This document shows positions 26,001-34,134 of a stretch of DNA of 64,000 bases, one piece after another. Origin of the DNA: Nocardioides panzhihuensis. Its GTDB lineage: Bacteria; Actinomycetota; Actinomycetes; Propionibacteriales; Nocardioidaceae. Position 1 is the first letter of the stretch; the number at the start of each line of letters is the position of its first letter. The stretch covers positions 744,001 through 808,000 of the forward strand of contig NZ_JACBZR010000001.1 in the NCBI RefSeq assembly GCF_013408335.1. The letters run 5' to 3'. The notes below the pieces were generated by a model that did not search any database, had not been told where the DNA came from, and saw nothing but the letters and a program-made list of their open reading frames with translations. Both the position numbers and the translations under genes were made by a program.

Positions 26001-27037
26001 TCATCGATCCGACGCCCGACGCGGCGACGGGATTCCGAGAGCGGAAGCGTCTCTTCGAGACGCCCGGGTCGAACTGGGAGTCCTACGACACCTCGCTGAT
26101 CTCGGCAGGCGGCGGCGTGTGGTCGCGGCAGCTGAAGTGGGTGCCGATCAGTGCCGAGGTGCGCGAGGCGCTCGGTCTCGCGACCGGCGTCAAGCGGCTG
26201 ACGCCGCAGGAGCTGATCAGCGCGATCCTGCGCGCGCCGGTCGACCTGCTGTGGAACGGCGGGATCGGGACGTACGTCAAGGCCTCTGACGAGAGCCATG
26301 ACGATGCCGGGGACCACTCCAACGACGGCGTCCGGGTGGATGCCGCCGACCTACGGGTGCGGGTCATCGGCGAGGGCGGCAACCTGGGCATCACCCAGGC
26401 CGCGCGCGTCGAGTTCGCCCGCAAGGGTGGGCTGATCAACACCGACGCGATCGACAACTCCGCCGGTGTCGGCACCTCCGACCACGAGGTGAACCTCAAG
26501 ATCCTGCTGGACCGTGAGGTACGCGCCGGCTCGCTCACCCTCGCCGAGCGTGACGAGCTGCTCGAGGAGATGACCGACGAGGTCGCCGCGCTGGTGCTCG
26601 CTCACAACGAGGCTCACAACGTGACCTTGACCCGTGCGGTCGCCTCGGCGCCGCAGCTGCTCGAGACTCACGAGCGTCAGATCGCCGAGTGGGTCACCGA
26701 CGGTCTCCTCACCCGCGATGTCGAGGGGCTGCCGTCATCGACCGAGGTGGCTCGCCGTCTGGAGGCGGGGGAGGGCCTCACCGCCCCCGAGCTGGCCGTC
26801 GTGCTCGCTTGGGCCAAGATCGAGCGGGGCCGCGAGCTGGTCGCTGAGGGCCTTCCCGATCCGGCCACGGATCCGGAGATGACGCAGCGGCTGGTGGCGT
26901 ACTTCCCGACCGCCATCCGTGAGCGTTTCCCCGAGGCCATCCTGGATCACCCGCTGCGGCGGGAGATCTGGGCGACCTCGGTGGTCAACGAAGAGGTCAA
27001 CCGTGCCTTCGGGCGCGTTGCCGAGCCGTCACAGTGA
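23078..27037 (+). CDS. gdh: NAD-specific glutamate dehydrogenase, large type, C-terminally truncated
   Basis: Oxidatively deaminates glutamate to 2-oxoglutarate. The 1319 residues contain the N-terminal ACT-like regions (DDMPYLVDSVKTELYRR near 90), the catalytic domain (ARGGLRWSDRRDDFRTEV near 785, PGGAKGGFVPK near 818) and the NAD domain (GVGDMSGDVFGNGML near 944). Family members such as mycobacterial Rv2476c have about 1600 residues. Here the protein ends at NEEVNRAFGRVAEPSQ, just where a further C-terminal domain of about 250-280 residues normally continues. The last 41 bp overlap the opposing LPXTG gene. GTG 23078 or 23087 may be the start. Activity of the short form is uncertain. Confidence 0.9.
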   Translation: MTGVSTETHIKPVQASQTVQQFRLPSTTYFRHVAPEELTGRSEADLAGAVGSHLALAASRPQGTAAVRILTPTTAADGWSAGGRSVVEIVVDDMPYLVDSVKTELYRRGLDIHLVVHPVIDVARDVTGALEGVNEGDIRESWMHIEIDRLAPDTAKEIVAGLEGVLEDVREVIEDEPRLHRRLAEIAAGLRYTPPNSVPREEAAEAAELLAWLAEDHFLLTGYREYRLDGDYLRGRSGTGLGILRADPPQAPDHGKMPPKVAAHARDKVMLVLAKANSRSTVGEPAYLDHVGIKIFNGAGEVVGEHRFLGLFTTKSARQSVTRIPVVRGKVAAVLDHTGYDPRSHTGKAMLDAMETYPREELFHASAEELTALAEAALGAIERRILRVAVRPDTYGRYVSVLVSLPRDRYNTTVRERFSKVLLDVLGGTDLEFTVRISESTTARVHFVVHGTTESLGKALDTPGLVDSLESRLRKAARSWRDDLVSAVIAHAGEDGAARLSHVLDAFPEAYKEDFDADTGAADLTRLELLSHQGEAVDFSFYKDPESPGGFRVKIYRTGGPLSLSLMLPILSSFGFEVTDERPYDLEGVGTSGSEEWFIYDFGLAYAGTPVGTPTQLVAALHQAWSGRSEVDRLNALVLAGLDHGQITVLRAYGRYLRQGGTPNSFATIAGALVANPGIARQIVELFETRFDPSLTTRVETKRAEAIIEALDDVASLDQDRILRSYVATILATTRTNYYRGRDYLAFKFDPQQVPDLPLPRPAYEIFVYSPNVEGVHLRFDAVARGGLRWSDRRDDFRTEVLGLAKAQQVKNTVIVPGGAKGGFVPKGVAGPDAYVTFLRGLLDVTDNRVDGEIVPPPDVVRHDADDSYLVVAADKGTATFSDLANSVAAEYDFWLGDAFASGGSAGYDHKAMGITSRGAWVSVQHHFKRLGIDPQVDEITAVGVGDMSGDVFGNGMLRSDRIRLVAAFDHRHIFIDPTPDAATGFRERKRLFETPGSNWESYDTSLISAGGGVWSRQLKWVPISAEVREALGLATGVKRLTPQELISAILRAPVDLLWNGGIGTYVKASDESHDDAGDHSNDGVRVDAADLRVRVIGEGGNLGITQAARVEFARKGGLINTDAIDNSAGVGTSDHEVNLKILLDREVRAGSLTLAERDELLEEMTDEVAALVLAHNEAHNVTLTRAVASAPQLLETHERQIAEWVTDGLLTRDVEGLPSSTEVARRLEAGEGLTAPELAVVLAWAKIERGRELVAEGLPDPATDPEMTQRLVAYFPTAIRERFPEAILDHPLRREIWATSVVNEEVNRAFGRVAEPSQ

Positions 27038-29072
27038 GCACTGTTCCGGCGAGCATGAGCGAGATGCCGAGCGCGGCGAACACCCACGACGGGCCGCCGG
27101 TCTCGGGTAGCGAGCTCTGAGATGAGATCTCCGTCGGCGGTCCCGGGTTCGGGGCCGCCGACGGATTCTCGTCTCCGCCCGGCGTCGGGACGTCGGTCGG
27201 GTCCGGTGTCGGGTCCGGTGTCGGGTCGGGTGTCGGGTCCGGCGTCGGGTCCGGCGTGGGGGTCGGCGTGGGGGTCGGCGTGGGGGTCGGCGTCGGGCTC
27301 GGGGAGGCGACCTCATCGACCCGGAAGTCCTGCCCGCCGCGGATCTCGCCGGCCGAGGTGATCGTGACCGTACGCGTCGTCTCGCCGACCACGCGCATGC
27401 CGTCGGGCGCGGTGACGGTGATGGTGTAGTCGCCCGGAGGAAGGTCCTCGAGGAGGTAGGCGCCAGCGTCGCCGGTGGTGACAGCGACCGGTCCGTCTGG
27501 ACCGTCGACCGTGAGGTTGACCCCGGCGACCGGGTCGCCGGACGAGGCGTCGGTGACCTGTCCGGCGATCGTGCCGGGGCGAGTGAGGTCGAAGTCGACG
27601 CCGGTCACGTCGCTCGCGGCCACGGTGACCGGCCGCGTGGTGGCGCCGGAGTAGCCCTCGGGCGCGTCGATCTCGGCGGTGTAGTCGCCGGGTGGCACGC
27701 CGTCGAGCAGGTAGTTGCCGTCACCGTCTGTGACCGTGGTGATCGGGGCGCCGCCGCCTGCGGGGACCAGGCGCACCTGGACGCCGCCGAGCCCGTTGCC
27801 GCCGCCGGTCACGGTGCCCGAGACGCTGGCCAGCTGGTTCACCACGAAGTCTTGGTCGGTGACCGGGCTGTCGGCGATGGTGATGTCGGATCGGGTCGTA
27901 CCGTCCGGGCCCGCGGTGTAGCCGTCGGGCACCGTCAGAGTCACCGAATAGCCGGTGTCGGTGGCGTTGTCGTCGAAGAGATAGCTGCCGTCCACGCTCG
28001 TCGTCGTGGTCGCGGTGGTCCCGTCGGGACGGGTGAGAGTCACGGTCGCGCCCGGGACCGAGGCTCCGGCCGAGTCGCGTACGGTGCCGCTGATGGCCTG
28101 CGGGATCACCTGCCGCACCTCGAAGTCGGCGCGGGAGGCGGGATCGTCGTCGTTGCCACGGTTGCTCACGGCCGCCTCGGACTGCCCGACCGTCGCACAG
28201 CCCTCGGGCCGGGCGAGCCGGACGGTGTAGCCGTCCTGGGTGGCGAGCTCGCCGAAGGAGTAGGTGCCGTCGGCGGCGGGGCTCGTGGTCGCCAGCGTCT
28301 CGCCGTAGGGCGAGACGAGGGTGAGCACGGACTCCTCGACCGGGCAGGACCCGGAGGTGGACACGTCGGTGACGGCGCCGCCGATCGGCCGCGCCCTGCT
28401 CACGAACCAGGTCTGGTAGATCGGGAACCCGGCGCGGCGGGTGAAGACGAAGGAGAGACTGGTGATCCGGATGTCGGGCTCGTACCAGCCGCTGGCGCCG
28501 TTGGTGTCGGTGGCGGTCGGGTTGCCGGTCAGCGTCGAGGTGGCCGCGTTCCAGATCGGCTGGTCGGTCCCACCGGCGTAGTTGAACGATTCCTGGAACC
28601 ACGAGGAGATCTCCGCGGCCGGGACGGGGTCGCCGTTCTCGTCGGTCGCCAGGATCTGGACCTGGTCGGAGTCGATGTCACCGAGCACGAACGCCCAGCC
28701 GGTGTCGGGCGTGGGGTTCTCGAAGGCGTACGTCGTGATCGATGCGCCGCTCGGGGTGTCCGCCTTCGGTCGCAGGTTGATGTAGGCCGAGCCGCGGCTC
28801 GAGCCGTACTTCGCCCCCGGCGGCGTGCTGGCGTCGAGGAAGGTGCTCGCGCCGCTGGGGAGGGCGACGTTGGCGCGGGAGTCGCTGGTCATCTGGGCCT
28901 GCGGGAAGCCGGCCGAGCGCTGGGTCATCGTCGTGGAGAAGTCGTTGGACGTCCCGGAGACCGGCGCCCACTCGGCCCATGAGTCGGTCATCGCATGAGC
29001 CGGTGCCGGTGAGAGCACCATGAGGGACGCCCCGGCCAGGAGCGCCAGCGCCAAGCAAGCCCGTTTGAACAT
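26997..29072 (-). CDS. LPXTG-anchored surface protein with Cna_B-like repeats
   Basis: A 691-residue exported protein. Signal peptide residues 1-27 (ends APAHA), then an N-terminal domain to about 235 without a clear family. Four beta-sandwich repeats follow (about 233-325, 326-412, 413-495, 496-585), each with the SGTV-GATVTL-DGSYLF-PGDYT pattern of Cna_B/SdrD-B domains. A PTPTP/DPTPD stalk comes next, then LPETG at 655-659, a hydrophobic helix and RARRHG. Sortase would link it to peptidoglycan; no sortase gene is in the window. It is probably an adhesin or cell-wall stalk. Its 3' end overlaps the gdh stop. Confidence 0.9.
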   Translation of the reverse strand: MFKRACLALALLAGASLMVLSPAPAHAMTDSWAEWAPVSGTSNDFSTTMTQRSAGFPQAQMTSDSRANVALPSGASTFLDASTPPGAKYGSSRGSAYINLRPKADTPSGASITTYAFENPTPDTGWAFVLGDIDSDQVQILATDENGDPVPAAEISSWFQESFNYAGGTDQPIWNAATSTLTGNPTATDTNGASGWYEPDIRITSLSFVFTRRAGFPIYQTWFVSRARPIGGAVTDVSTSGSCPVEESVLTLVSPYGETLATTSPAADGTYSFGELATQDGYTVRLARPEGCATVGQSEAAVSNRGNDDDPASRADFEVRQVIPQAISGTVRDSAGASVPGATVTLTRPDGTTATTTTSVDGSYLFDDNATDTGYSVTLTVPDGYTAGPDGTTRSDITIADSPVTDQDFVVNQLASVSGTVTGGGNGLGGVQVRLVPAGGGAPITTVTDGDGNYLLDGVPPGDYTAEIDAPEGYSGATTRPVTVAASDVTGVDFDLTRPGTIAGQVTDASSGDPVAGVNLTVDGPDGPVAVTTGDAGAYLLEDLPPGDYTITVTAPDGMRVVGETTRTVTITSAGEIRGGQDFRVDEVASPSPTPTPTPTPTPTPTPDPTPDPTPDPTPDPTPDPTDVPTPGGDENPSAAPNPGPPTEISSQSSLPETGGPSWVFAALGISLMLAGTVLTVTARQRARRHG
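27194..27300 (-). repeat. 12-bp tandem repeats coding the Pro-Thr/Asp stalk
   Basis: Around nine near-identical 12-bp units (GTCGGGTCCGGT and GTGGGGGTCGGC on the + strand) encode the PTPT and DPTPDPT stalk of the LPXTG protein. Such arrays easily change copy number by slippage. Confidence 0.85.
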
Positions 29073-29363
29073 GGGAGGAATCCTTCTTCGGTGAACAAAC
29101 GCTGCGTCGGGGGACTTCGGCAGACTATCCGAGCGGCGACGTGTTTTTACGTCCTGAATCGCGCATATGGCTCCCGTTGACGCCGTTGGGCTCCAGGTGG
29201 CTGGTCCAGGAGGGCTGTGAGCGTCTCCCGGCTCCAGGGGTCTCGATGTGGGTTACGTCTCAACCAGCTCTGCCCGCAGGCTTCCTACTCGCGAGTCACC
29301 GAGACGTTGGTTTACCGTCAAAATCGCGTCCACCCAGGACGCCAGTAGGGAGATAGACGAACG
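29073..29363. other. Intergenic region between divergent genes, no gene seen
   Basis: This 291-bp gap must carry promoters for both the LPXTG gene and the citrate lyase-like gene. Its AT content is higher near 29140 and 29310. I see no convincing operator, ORF or RNA structure. Confidence 0.5.
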
Positions 29364-30266
29364 ATGAGCACGAGCCAGATCGCCGAGAAGCGCGAGGTGC
29401 GCGAAGCCAACCGAGTCGAGGGCCACAACGCCCGGTCCTGGCTCCTGGTCTCCGCGATGCGTACCGAGATCTTCGACGACGCGCAGCTCAGCCGCGCAGA
29501 CCAGATCATCCTCGACATGGAGGACGCGATCGACACCTCCCTGAAGTCGCAGGCGCGTGAGAACGTGACCGGCTGGCTCAAGGGCGGCGGCCGTGCCTGG
29601 GTGCGCATCAACGACTGGACCACCAAGGACTGGAGCGAGGACATCTCGGCGCTGGCCGGGATCGAGACGCTCGCCGGCGTGATGCTCGCGAAGACCGAGT
29701 CGCCCGACCAGGTGACGGACACCTTCCAGCGACTGGGCGGCGGGACCCCCGTCATCCCGCTGCTCGAGTCGGCGCTCGGGATCGAGGACGCCGCCACGAT
29801 CGCCCGCGCACGTGGCGCCTACCGGCTCGCGTTCGGCTCCGGCGACTACCGCCGCGACACCGGCGCGGAGAACGACCCCCTCGCCATGGCCTACCCGCGG
29901 ACCAAGCTGGTCCTGGCCTCGCGGATCGGCAACCTGTCCGGCCCGATCGACGGCCCGACGGTCGGCAGCAGCCACCCGCTCCTGCGTGAGCAGTCCGCCG
30001 ACGGCGTCGCGATGGGTATGACCGGCAAGCTCTGCCTCGACATCGAGCAGCCCTCGGTGATCAACGAGTCGTTCAGCCCCACCCCGTCCGACGTGACCTG
30101 GGCCCACGAGTTCCTGCACAAGTTCGAGGAGGGCGGCCGCGTGATCCGCGACGGCAGCGACAAGCCGCGCCTGGCTCGTGCCGAGACGATCAAGCGTCGT
30201 GCCGAGCTGTTCAAGATCAAGCCGGACACCTACGGCGACCCGGTCTCGGGCCCGAGCGTCTACTGA
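29364..30266 (+). CDS. HpcH/HpaI aldolase/citrate lyase beta-like protein
   Basis: A 300-residue TIM-barrel enzyme of the CitE/HpcH superfamily, which cleaves or forms C-C bonds in CoA esters such as malyl-, citramalyl- or citryl-CoA. The metal-site motif ILDMEDAI (Glu and Asp, about residues 49-56), AWVRIN with the substrate Arg, and the second metal stretch LLESALGIEDA are present. No CitF/CitD genes lie near, so a stand-alone lyase is more likely than citrate lyase itself. ATG at 29364 with GGGAG upstream. A hairpin follows its stop. Confidence 0.85.
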   Translation: MSTSQIAEKREVREANRVEGHNARSWLLVSAMRTEIFDDAQLSRADQIILDMEDAIDTSLKSQARENVTGWLKGGGRAWVRINDWTTKDWSEDISALAGIETLAGVMLAKTESPDQVTDTFQRLGGGTPVIPLLESALGIEDAATIARARGAYRLAFGSGDYRRDTGAENDPLAMAYPRTKLVLASRIGNLSGPIDGPTVGSSHPLLREQSADGVAMGMTGKLCLDIEQPSVINESFSPTPSDVTWAHEFLHKFEEGGRVIRDGSDKPRLARAETIKRRAELFKIKPDTYGDPVSGPSVY

Positions 30267-30269
30267 TGC

Positions 30270-30312
30270 GCCGACTCGGCGCGCTGGGGTGGGACAGACG
30301 CGCCGAGCCGGC
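30270..30312 (+). terminator. Terminator-like hairpin after the CitE-like gene
   Basis: Arms 30270-30283 (GCCGACTCGGCGCG) and 30299-30312 pair over 14 bp with one mismatch. It sits in the 69-bp gap before the MTHFR-family gene. Confidence 0.6.
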
Positions 30313-30335
30313 ACTCCTCGGCTAGCGTTGAGGCT

Positions 30336-31256
30336 GTGGATCTGCAGCAGCGCATCAGTGACCGAGCCGGTGAGATTCTGCTTTTCGCCGTCACCCCACC
30401 GAGGGTGACGACGGACCCCGAGAGGGTGCAGCAGATCGCGGAGGTCACGCTCGAGCGCATCCGGCCGCTGGATGTCGACGGACTGATCCTCTACGACATC
30501 GACGACGAGTCCGATCGCAACCCCGAGCAACGGCCCTTCCCGTTCGTACGCACCCTCGACCCGGCCGAGTTCCTCGAGCGCAACCTCGCCGATCTCGACG
30601 TGCCGGCCGTCGTCTATCGAGCCACCGGGAAATACGACGAGGGGGAGCTGCGGGACTGGGTCAAGACCCAGGACCCGGCCAAGGCGCTGTCGGTCTTCGT
30701 CGGTGCCTCCTCGGGTGAGAAGCGGGTCTCGACCAGCCTGCGCCGCGCCCATGAGATCCGGAACGAGACCAACCCCGACCTGCTCCTCGGTGCGGTCGCG
30801 ATCCCCGAGCGACACACGGCCAAGGGCGACGAGCACCTTCGCCTGATCGCGAAGCAGGAGGCGGGCTGCTCCTACTTCGTGACCCAGGTCGTCTACGACG
30901 TCAACGCCGCCAAGAACCTCGTCTCCGACTACCGCTACGAGTGCGAGACCCGCGGGCTGGAGCCGGTGCCGCTCGTGTTCACCTTCTCCGTGTGCGGCTC
31001 GATGAAGACCCTGGAGTTTCTCCGCTGGCTCGGCGTGGACGTCCCGCGCTGGATCGAGAACGAGCTGCGCCACGCCGCCGACACCCTCGACGCCTCGCTC
31101 GAGCAGGCCGAGGCGACGGCGCTCGAGCTGATGTCGTTCTGCCGTCAGCTCGGCGTGCCGTTCGGCATCAACATCGAGTCCGTCTCGATCCGCAAGGTCG
31201 AGATCGAGGCTTCCGTACGCCTCGCCGAGCGGCTCCGGGCGAAGCTTGCCCGCTAG
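30336..31256 (+). CDS. Methylenetetrahydrofolate reductase family protein
   Basis: A 306-residue TIM-barrel protein of the MetF/MTHFR family, which uses FAD to reduce methylene-tetrahydrofolate. It has the barrel strands ILLFAVTPPRV, DGLILYDIDDE, LLLGAVAIPERH and CSYFVTQVVYD, the last two typical of MTHFR. The usual opening motif with the catalytic Glu (FEFFPP) is changed to FAVTPP, so its function may differ from classical MetF. GTG at 30336 is used. Its stop codon overlaps the left end of a 161-bp inverted-repeat element. Confidence 0.75.
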   Translation: MDLQQRISDRAGEILLFAVTPPRVTTDPERVQQIAEVTLERIRPLDVDGLILYDIDDESDRNPEQRPFPFVRTLDPAEFLERNLADLDVPAVVYRATGKYDEGELRDWVKTQDPAKALSVFVGASSGEKRVSTSLRRAHEIRNETNPDLLLGAVAIPERHTAKGDEHLRLIAKQEAGCSYFVTQVVYDVNAAKNLVSDYRYECETRGLEPVPLVFTFSVCGSMKTLEFLRWLGVDVPRWIENELRHAADTLDASLEQAEATALELMSFCRQLGVPFGINIESVSIRKVEIEASVRLAERLRAKLAR

Positions 31257-31415
31257 GGCGTGTCTCCCAAATCCACGCCCGCTACGCGACGTTTCGCATC
31301 CGATCTGGCTGCGTTGGCGCCGCTCGACAGCCTCCAGGATGCCTTCGCAGCGCCGCCTTGCCAGATCGCTCCGAAACGCCGCTCGCGGCCGCCGTGTCTT
31401 TGGGAGACACGCCCT
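31255..31415. repeat. 161-bp inverted-repeat element (MITE/REP-like)
   Basis: The ends AGGGCGTGTCTCCCAAA (31255-31271) and its exact complement (31399-31415) enclose an interior that is itself an imperfect inverted repeat, with matching CGTTTCG, CGATCTGGC and GGCGC blocks in both halves. It has no ORF. It fits exactly between two convergent genes: its first bases are part of the MTHFR stop and its last base is part of the kynA stop. It resembles a miniature transposable or extragenic palindromic element. Confidence 0.82.
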
Positions 31416-32215
31416 CACAGCCCCGTGCGCATCGCCCACAGCTCGGGGAACAGGATGATGTCGAGCTGCTTGCGCAGGTAGCCGACACCGGAGGTCCCGC
31501 CGGTGCCGGGCTTGAAGCCGATGATCCGCTCGACGGTGGTCACGTGCCGGAACCGCCAGACCCGGAAGGCGGTCTCCAGGTCGGTGAGCTCCTCGCCGAG
31601 CTCGTAGAGGTCCCAGTGCTTCTCCGGGTCGCGGTAGACATCGCGCCAGGCCGCCTCGACGGCGTCGGACGCCGCGTACTCCTGCTTCCAGTCCCTGGTC
31701 AGGTGCGACTCCGGGATGTCGAAGCCTCGCCGGGACAGCAGTCGCAGCGACTCGTCGTAGAGAGATGGCCGCCCGTACGCAGCCAGCACATCCTGCTCGT
31801 GCGGCCGGCCCTCGTGCACGCGAAGCGTGTGGACCGCCTTGTTGCCGAGCGCGAACTCGATGCAGCGGTACTGCCACGACTGGAACCCAGAGCCGGTGGC
31901 CAGGTAGGGGCGGAACTTGTCGTACTCGGTCGGAGTCAGTGTCGACAGGACGTCCCAGGCGTGCACGAGCTGTTCCATGACCCGGGAGACCCGGGCCAGC
32001 CCCTTGAACGCCGGGCGCACCTGGTCGACCGAGATCAGCCGCTGAGCCTCGGTCAGCTCGTGCAGCGCGAGCCGCATCCACAGCTCCATCGCCTGGTGCT
32101 GCACGATGAAGAGCATCTCGTGGTGGTCGCCGGAGAGCGGGTTCTGCGCGCCGAGCACCTCCGGCAGGTGGAGATAGTCGGAGTAGTCCATCGGAAGGTC
32201 CTGCGTGCTGCTCAT
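31415..32215 (-). CDS. kynA: Tryptophan 2,3-dioxygenase
   Basis: The heme enzyme that opens the indole ring of L-tryptophan to N-formylkynurenine, the first step of the kynurenine pathway. The 266 residues show the family pattern [19 protein letters not shown] near 31-50, [18 protein letters not shown] with substrate-binding residues, and [27 protein letters not shown] at the C-terminus, with the axial heme His in HVTTVER. ATG at 32215 overlaps the kynU stop by ATGA; the frame runs far upstream only as a shadow of kynU. It is last of the kynBUA operon. Confidence 0.95.
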   Translation of the reverse strand: MSSTQDLPMDYSDYLHLPEVLGAQNPLSGDHHEMLFIVQHQAMELWMRLALHELTEAQRLISVDQVRPAFKGLARVSRVMEQLVHAWDVLSTLTPTEYDKFRPYLATGSGFQSWQYRCIEFALGNKAVHTLRVHEGRPHEQDVLAAYGRPSLYDESLRLLSRRGFDIPESHLTRDWKQEYAASDAVEAAWRDVYRDPEKHWDLYELGEELTDLETAFRVWRFRHVTTVERIIGFKPGTGGTSGVGYLRKQLDIILFPELWAMRTGL

Positions 32216-33471
32216 GTGACTGCTCCTCGGGTCCAGAAGCGCTCCGCGCGCCATTCGTCGTTGTCCATCACCGCGACCAGGTGGTCGACGGCGTCCCAGA
32301 TGTCGACGTAGCGCGTGTAGAGCGGGGTGACACCGAAGCGCAGGATGTCCGGGGAGCCGGCTCGGAAGTCCCCGATGACGCCGCGTTCGATGAGCGCCTG
32401 CACGATCGCGTACGCCCCTTCGCCTGAGCCGAGGCTCAGCGACAGCTGACTTCCGCGCCGCGCGTCGTCCAGCGGCGACTCGATCACGAACCCGGGGAGC
32501 CGGGAGGCGACGAGGTCGGCGAAGTGCCGGGTCAGCGCGAGCGACTTCTCCCGCACCGCTCGCAGACCGCCGTACGCCTCGGCAGCGAGCAGCGTGTCGA
32601 CGCCGCACTCCAGGGCGGAGATGCCGATGACGGCGGGGGTGCCGGACAGGTAGCGCGAGACCCCTTCCGCCGGCCGGTAGCCGGGCGACATCTCGAACGG
32701 CGCCGCGTGCCCCATCCAGCCCGACAGCGGCTGCTCGAAGCGGTCGACGTGGCGCGGGTTGACCCACAGGAACGCCGGCGCGCCGGGGCCGCCGTTGAGG
32801 AACTTGTAGCCGCAGCCCACCGCGAAGTCGGCATCAGCACCACGAAGGTCCACCGGCACGGCGCCCGCGGAGTGGCACAGGTCCCAGACCGCGAGCACAC
32901 CGTGCTCGTGGGCGCGCGCGGTCACCGCGGCCATGTCGTGCAGGTATCCGGTGCGGTAGTTGACCTCGGTGAGCATCAGCACCGCGGCACGGTCGAGCAG
33001 GCCCTCGATCTCGTCGGGCGAATCGACCAGCACCAGCTCGTAGCCGCGCTCGCGACACAGCGAGGAGGCGATGTAGAGATCGGTCGGGAAGTTGCTGCGC
33101 TCACTGATCACGATCCGCCGCTCAGGTGCGTCGGCCGAGGCGATCGAGAGCGCCGAGGCGAGCGCCTTGTAGACGTTCAGCGAGGTCGAGTCGGCGACCA
33201 CGACCTCGCCCTCACCTGCGCCGACGATCCGGGCGATCTTGTCGCCGACGCGCTGGGGAAGGGTGATCCAGGAGGCGGTGTTCCAGGACTCGATCAGCCC
33301 GCGTCCCCACTCCTGGGTGACCACCTCGGCCACCCGGCCCGCGGTGGCGCGGGGGAGCGCACCGAGCGAGTTGCCGTCGAGGTAGATCGTCTCCTCGGGC
33401 AGGTCGAAGAGGTCCCGCAGCGGGGCCAGCGGGTCGGCCTGGTCGAGAGCGACCACGTCGTCGCGGTTCAT
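32212..33471 (-). CDS. kynU: Kynureninase
   Basis: The PLP enzyme that splits kynurenine into anthranilate and alanine. The 419 residues show the aminotransferase class V fold: [14 protein letters not shown] at the N-terminus, [26 protein letters not shown] with the PLP-binding Asp, and the Lys-bearing [15 protein letters not shown]. It overlaps both neighbours by ATGA. With no kynurenine monooxygenase gene in the window, the pathway here ends at anthranilate. Confidence 0.96.
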   Translation of the reverse strand: MNRDDVVALDQADPLAPLRDLFDLPEETIYLDGNSLGALPRATAGRVAEVVTQEWGRGLIESWNTASWITLPQRVGDKIARIVGAGEGEVVVADSTSLNVYKALASALSIASADAPERRIVISERSNFPTDLYIASSLCRERGYELVLVDSPDEIEGLLDRAAVLMLTEVNYRTGYLHDMAAVTARAHEHGVLAVWDLCHSAGAVPVDLRGADADFAVGCGYKFLNGGPGAPAFLWVNPRHVDRFEQPLSGWMGHAAPFEMSPGYRPAEGVSRYLSGTPAVIGISALECGVDTLLAAEAYGGLRAVREKSLALTRHFADLVASRLPGFVIESPLDDARRGSQLSLSLGSGEGAYAIVQALIERGVIGDFRAGSPDILRFGVTPLYTRYVDIWDAVDHLVAVMDNDEWRAERFWTRGAVT

Positions 33472-34100
33472 CCGGCGACCTCCGCGAGCGGCCTGAGCAC
33501 GGCTCGCACCGGCGCCGCGTCGGCGGTGGTGAGCTTGAGGGGGAGCGCGATCAGCTCGTAGTCACCTGCCGGGACCTCGTCGAGCAGCAGGTTCTCCAGG
33601 ATGCGTACGTCGTGACGATGGGTCGCGAAGTGCGCCGGCAGGTCCTTGGAGTCGGACGGGTCCAGGCTGGCCGCGTCGGTGCCGACCAGCCTCACCCCGT
33701 GCGAGGCGAGCAGGTCGATCAGCGCGGGGTCGAGCGCGCAGAAGTCGTCGTCCCAGGTGGTGGGCTGGGTGGCGTACGTCCGGAACAGCACGCGCGGCGG
33801 CAGGTCGGTGACGTCGATGTCATCGACGGTGACCAGCGGCCGCACGTCGGAGACGTCGACCACGCGGCACGGTCCGAGGAACGGCTCCAGCGACATCTCA
33901 CCGGCCGGGGTGCCACCGTCGGTGAAGTGCAGCGGAGCGTCCGCGTGCGCGCCGACGTGGGCCGAGAGGGTCAGCTCGGCGACGTTGACCGGGCACCCCG
34001 GGCCGATCCGGAACGTCCAGTCGACCTCGGTGGCATGGTCACCGGGAAAGACCGGTGACGATGCGTGGACCGGTGGGGAGATGTCCCAGAGCTGCGCCAT
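33468..34100 (-). CDS. kynB: Kynurenine formamidase
   Basis: Hydrolyses N-formylkynurenine to kynurenine and formate. The 210-residue protein belongs to the metal-dependent cyclase family; the zinc-site motif HVGAHADAPLHF is at about 47-58, and GTDAASLDPSDSKDLPAHF carries the later conserved residues. It is the first gene of the operon, reading towards kynU with an ATGA overlap. The three genes turn tryptophan into anthranilate in the order formamidase, kynureninase, dioxygenase, the usual bacterial kyn arrangement. Confidence 0.93.
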   Translation of the reverse strand: MAQLWDISPPVHASSPVFPGDHATEVDWTFRIGPGCPVNVAELTLSAHVGAHADAPLHFTDGGTPAGEMSLEPFLGPCRVVDVSDVRPLVTVDDIDVTDLPPRVLFRTYATQPTTWDDDFCALDPALIDLLASHGVRLVGTDAASLDPSDSKDLPAHFATHRHDVRILENLLLDEVPAGDYELIALPLKLTTADAAPVRAVLRPLAEVAG

Positions 34101-34134
34101 GGCGCCAGGATAGGCCGCCCCTCGACGGAGCCGT

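Noticed and set aside
23231..26317. A 1028-codon open frame antisense to gdh
   Set aside because: The sense frame encodes a recognisable dehydrogenase along the entire stretch; the antisense translation has no family pattern.
29253..32081. A 942-codon minus-strand frame over the CitE-like, MTHFR and kynA genes
   Set aside because: It crosses real genes and the inverted-repeat element; composition is that of a shadow.
32216..32767. N-terminal extension of kynA
   Set aside because: The extra 184 codons are antisense-frame shadow of kynU; the ATGA-coupled start gives the normal enzyme length.
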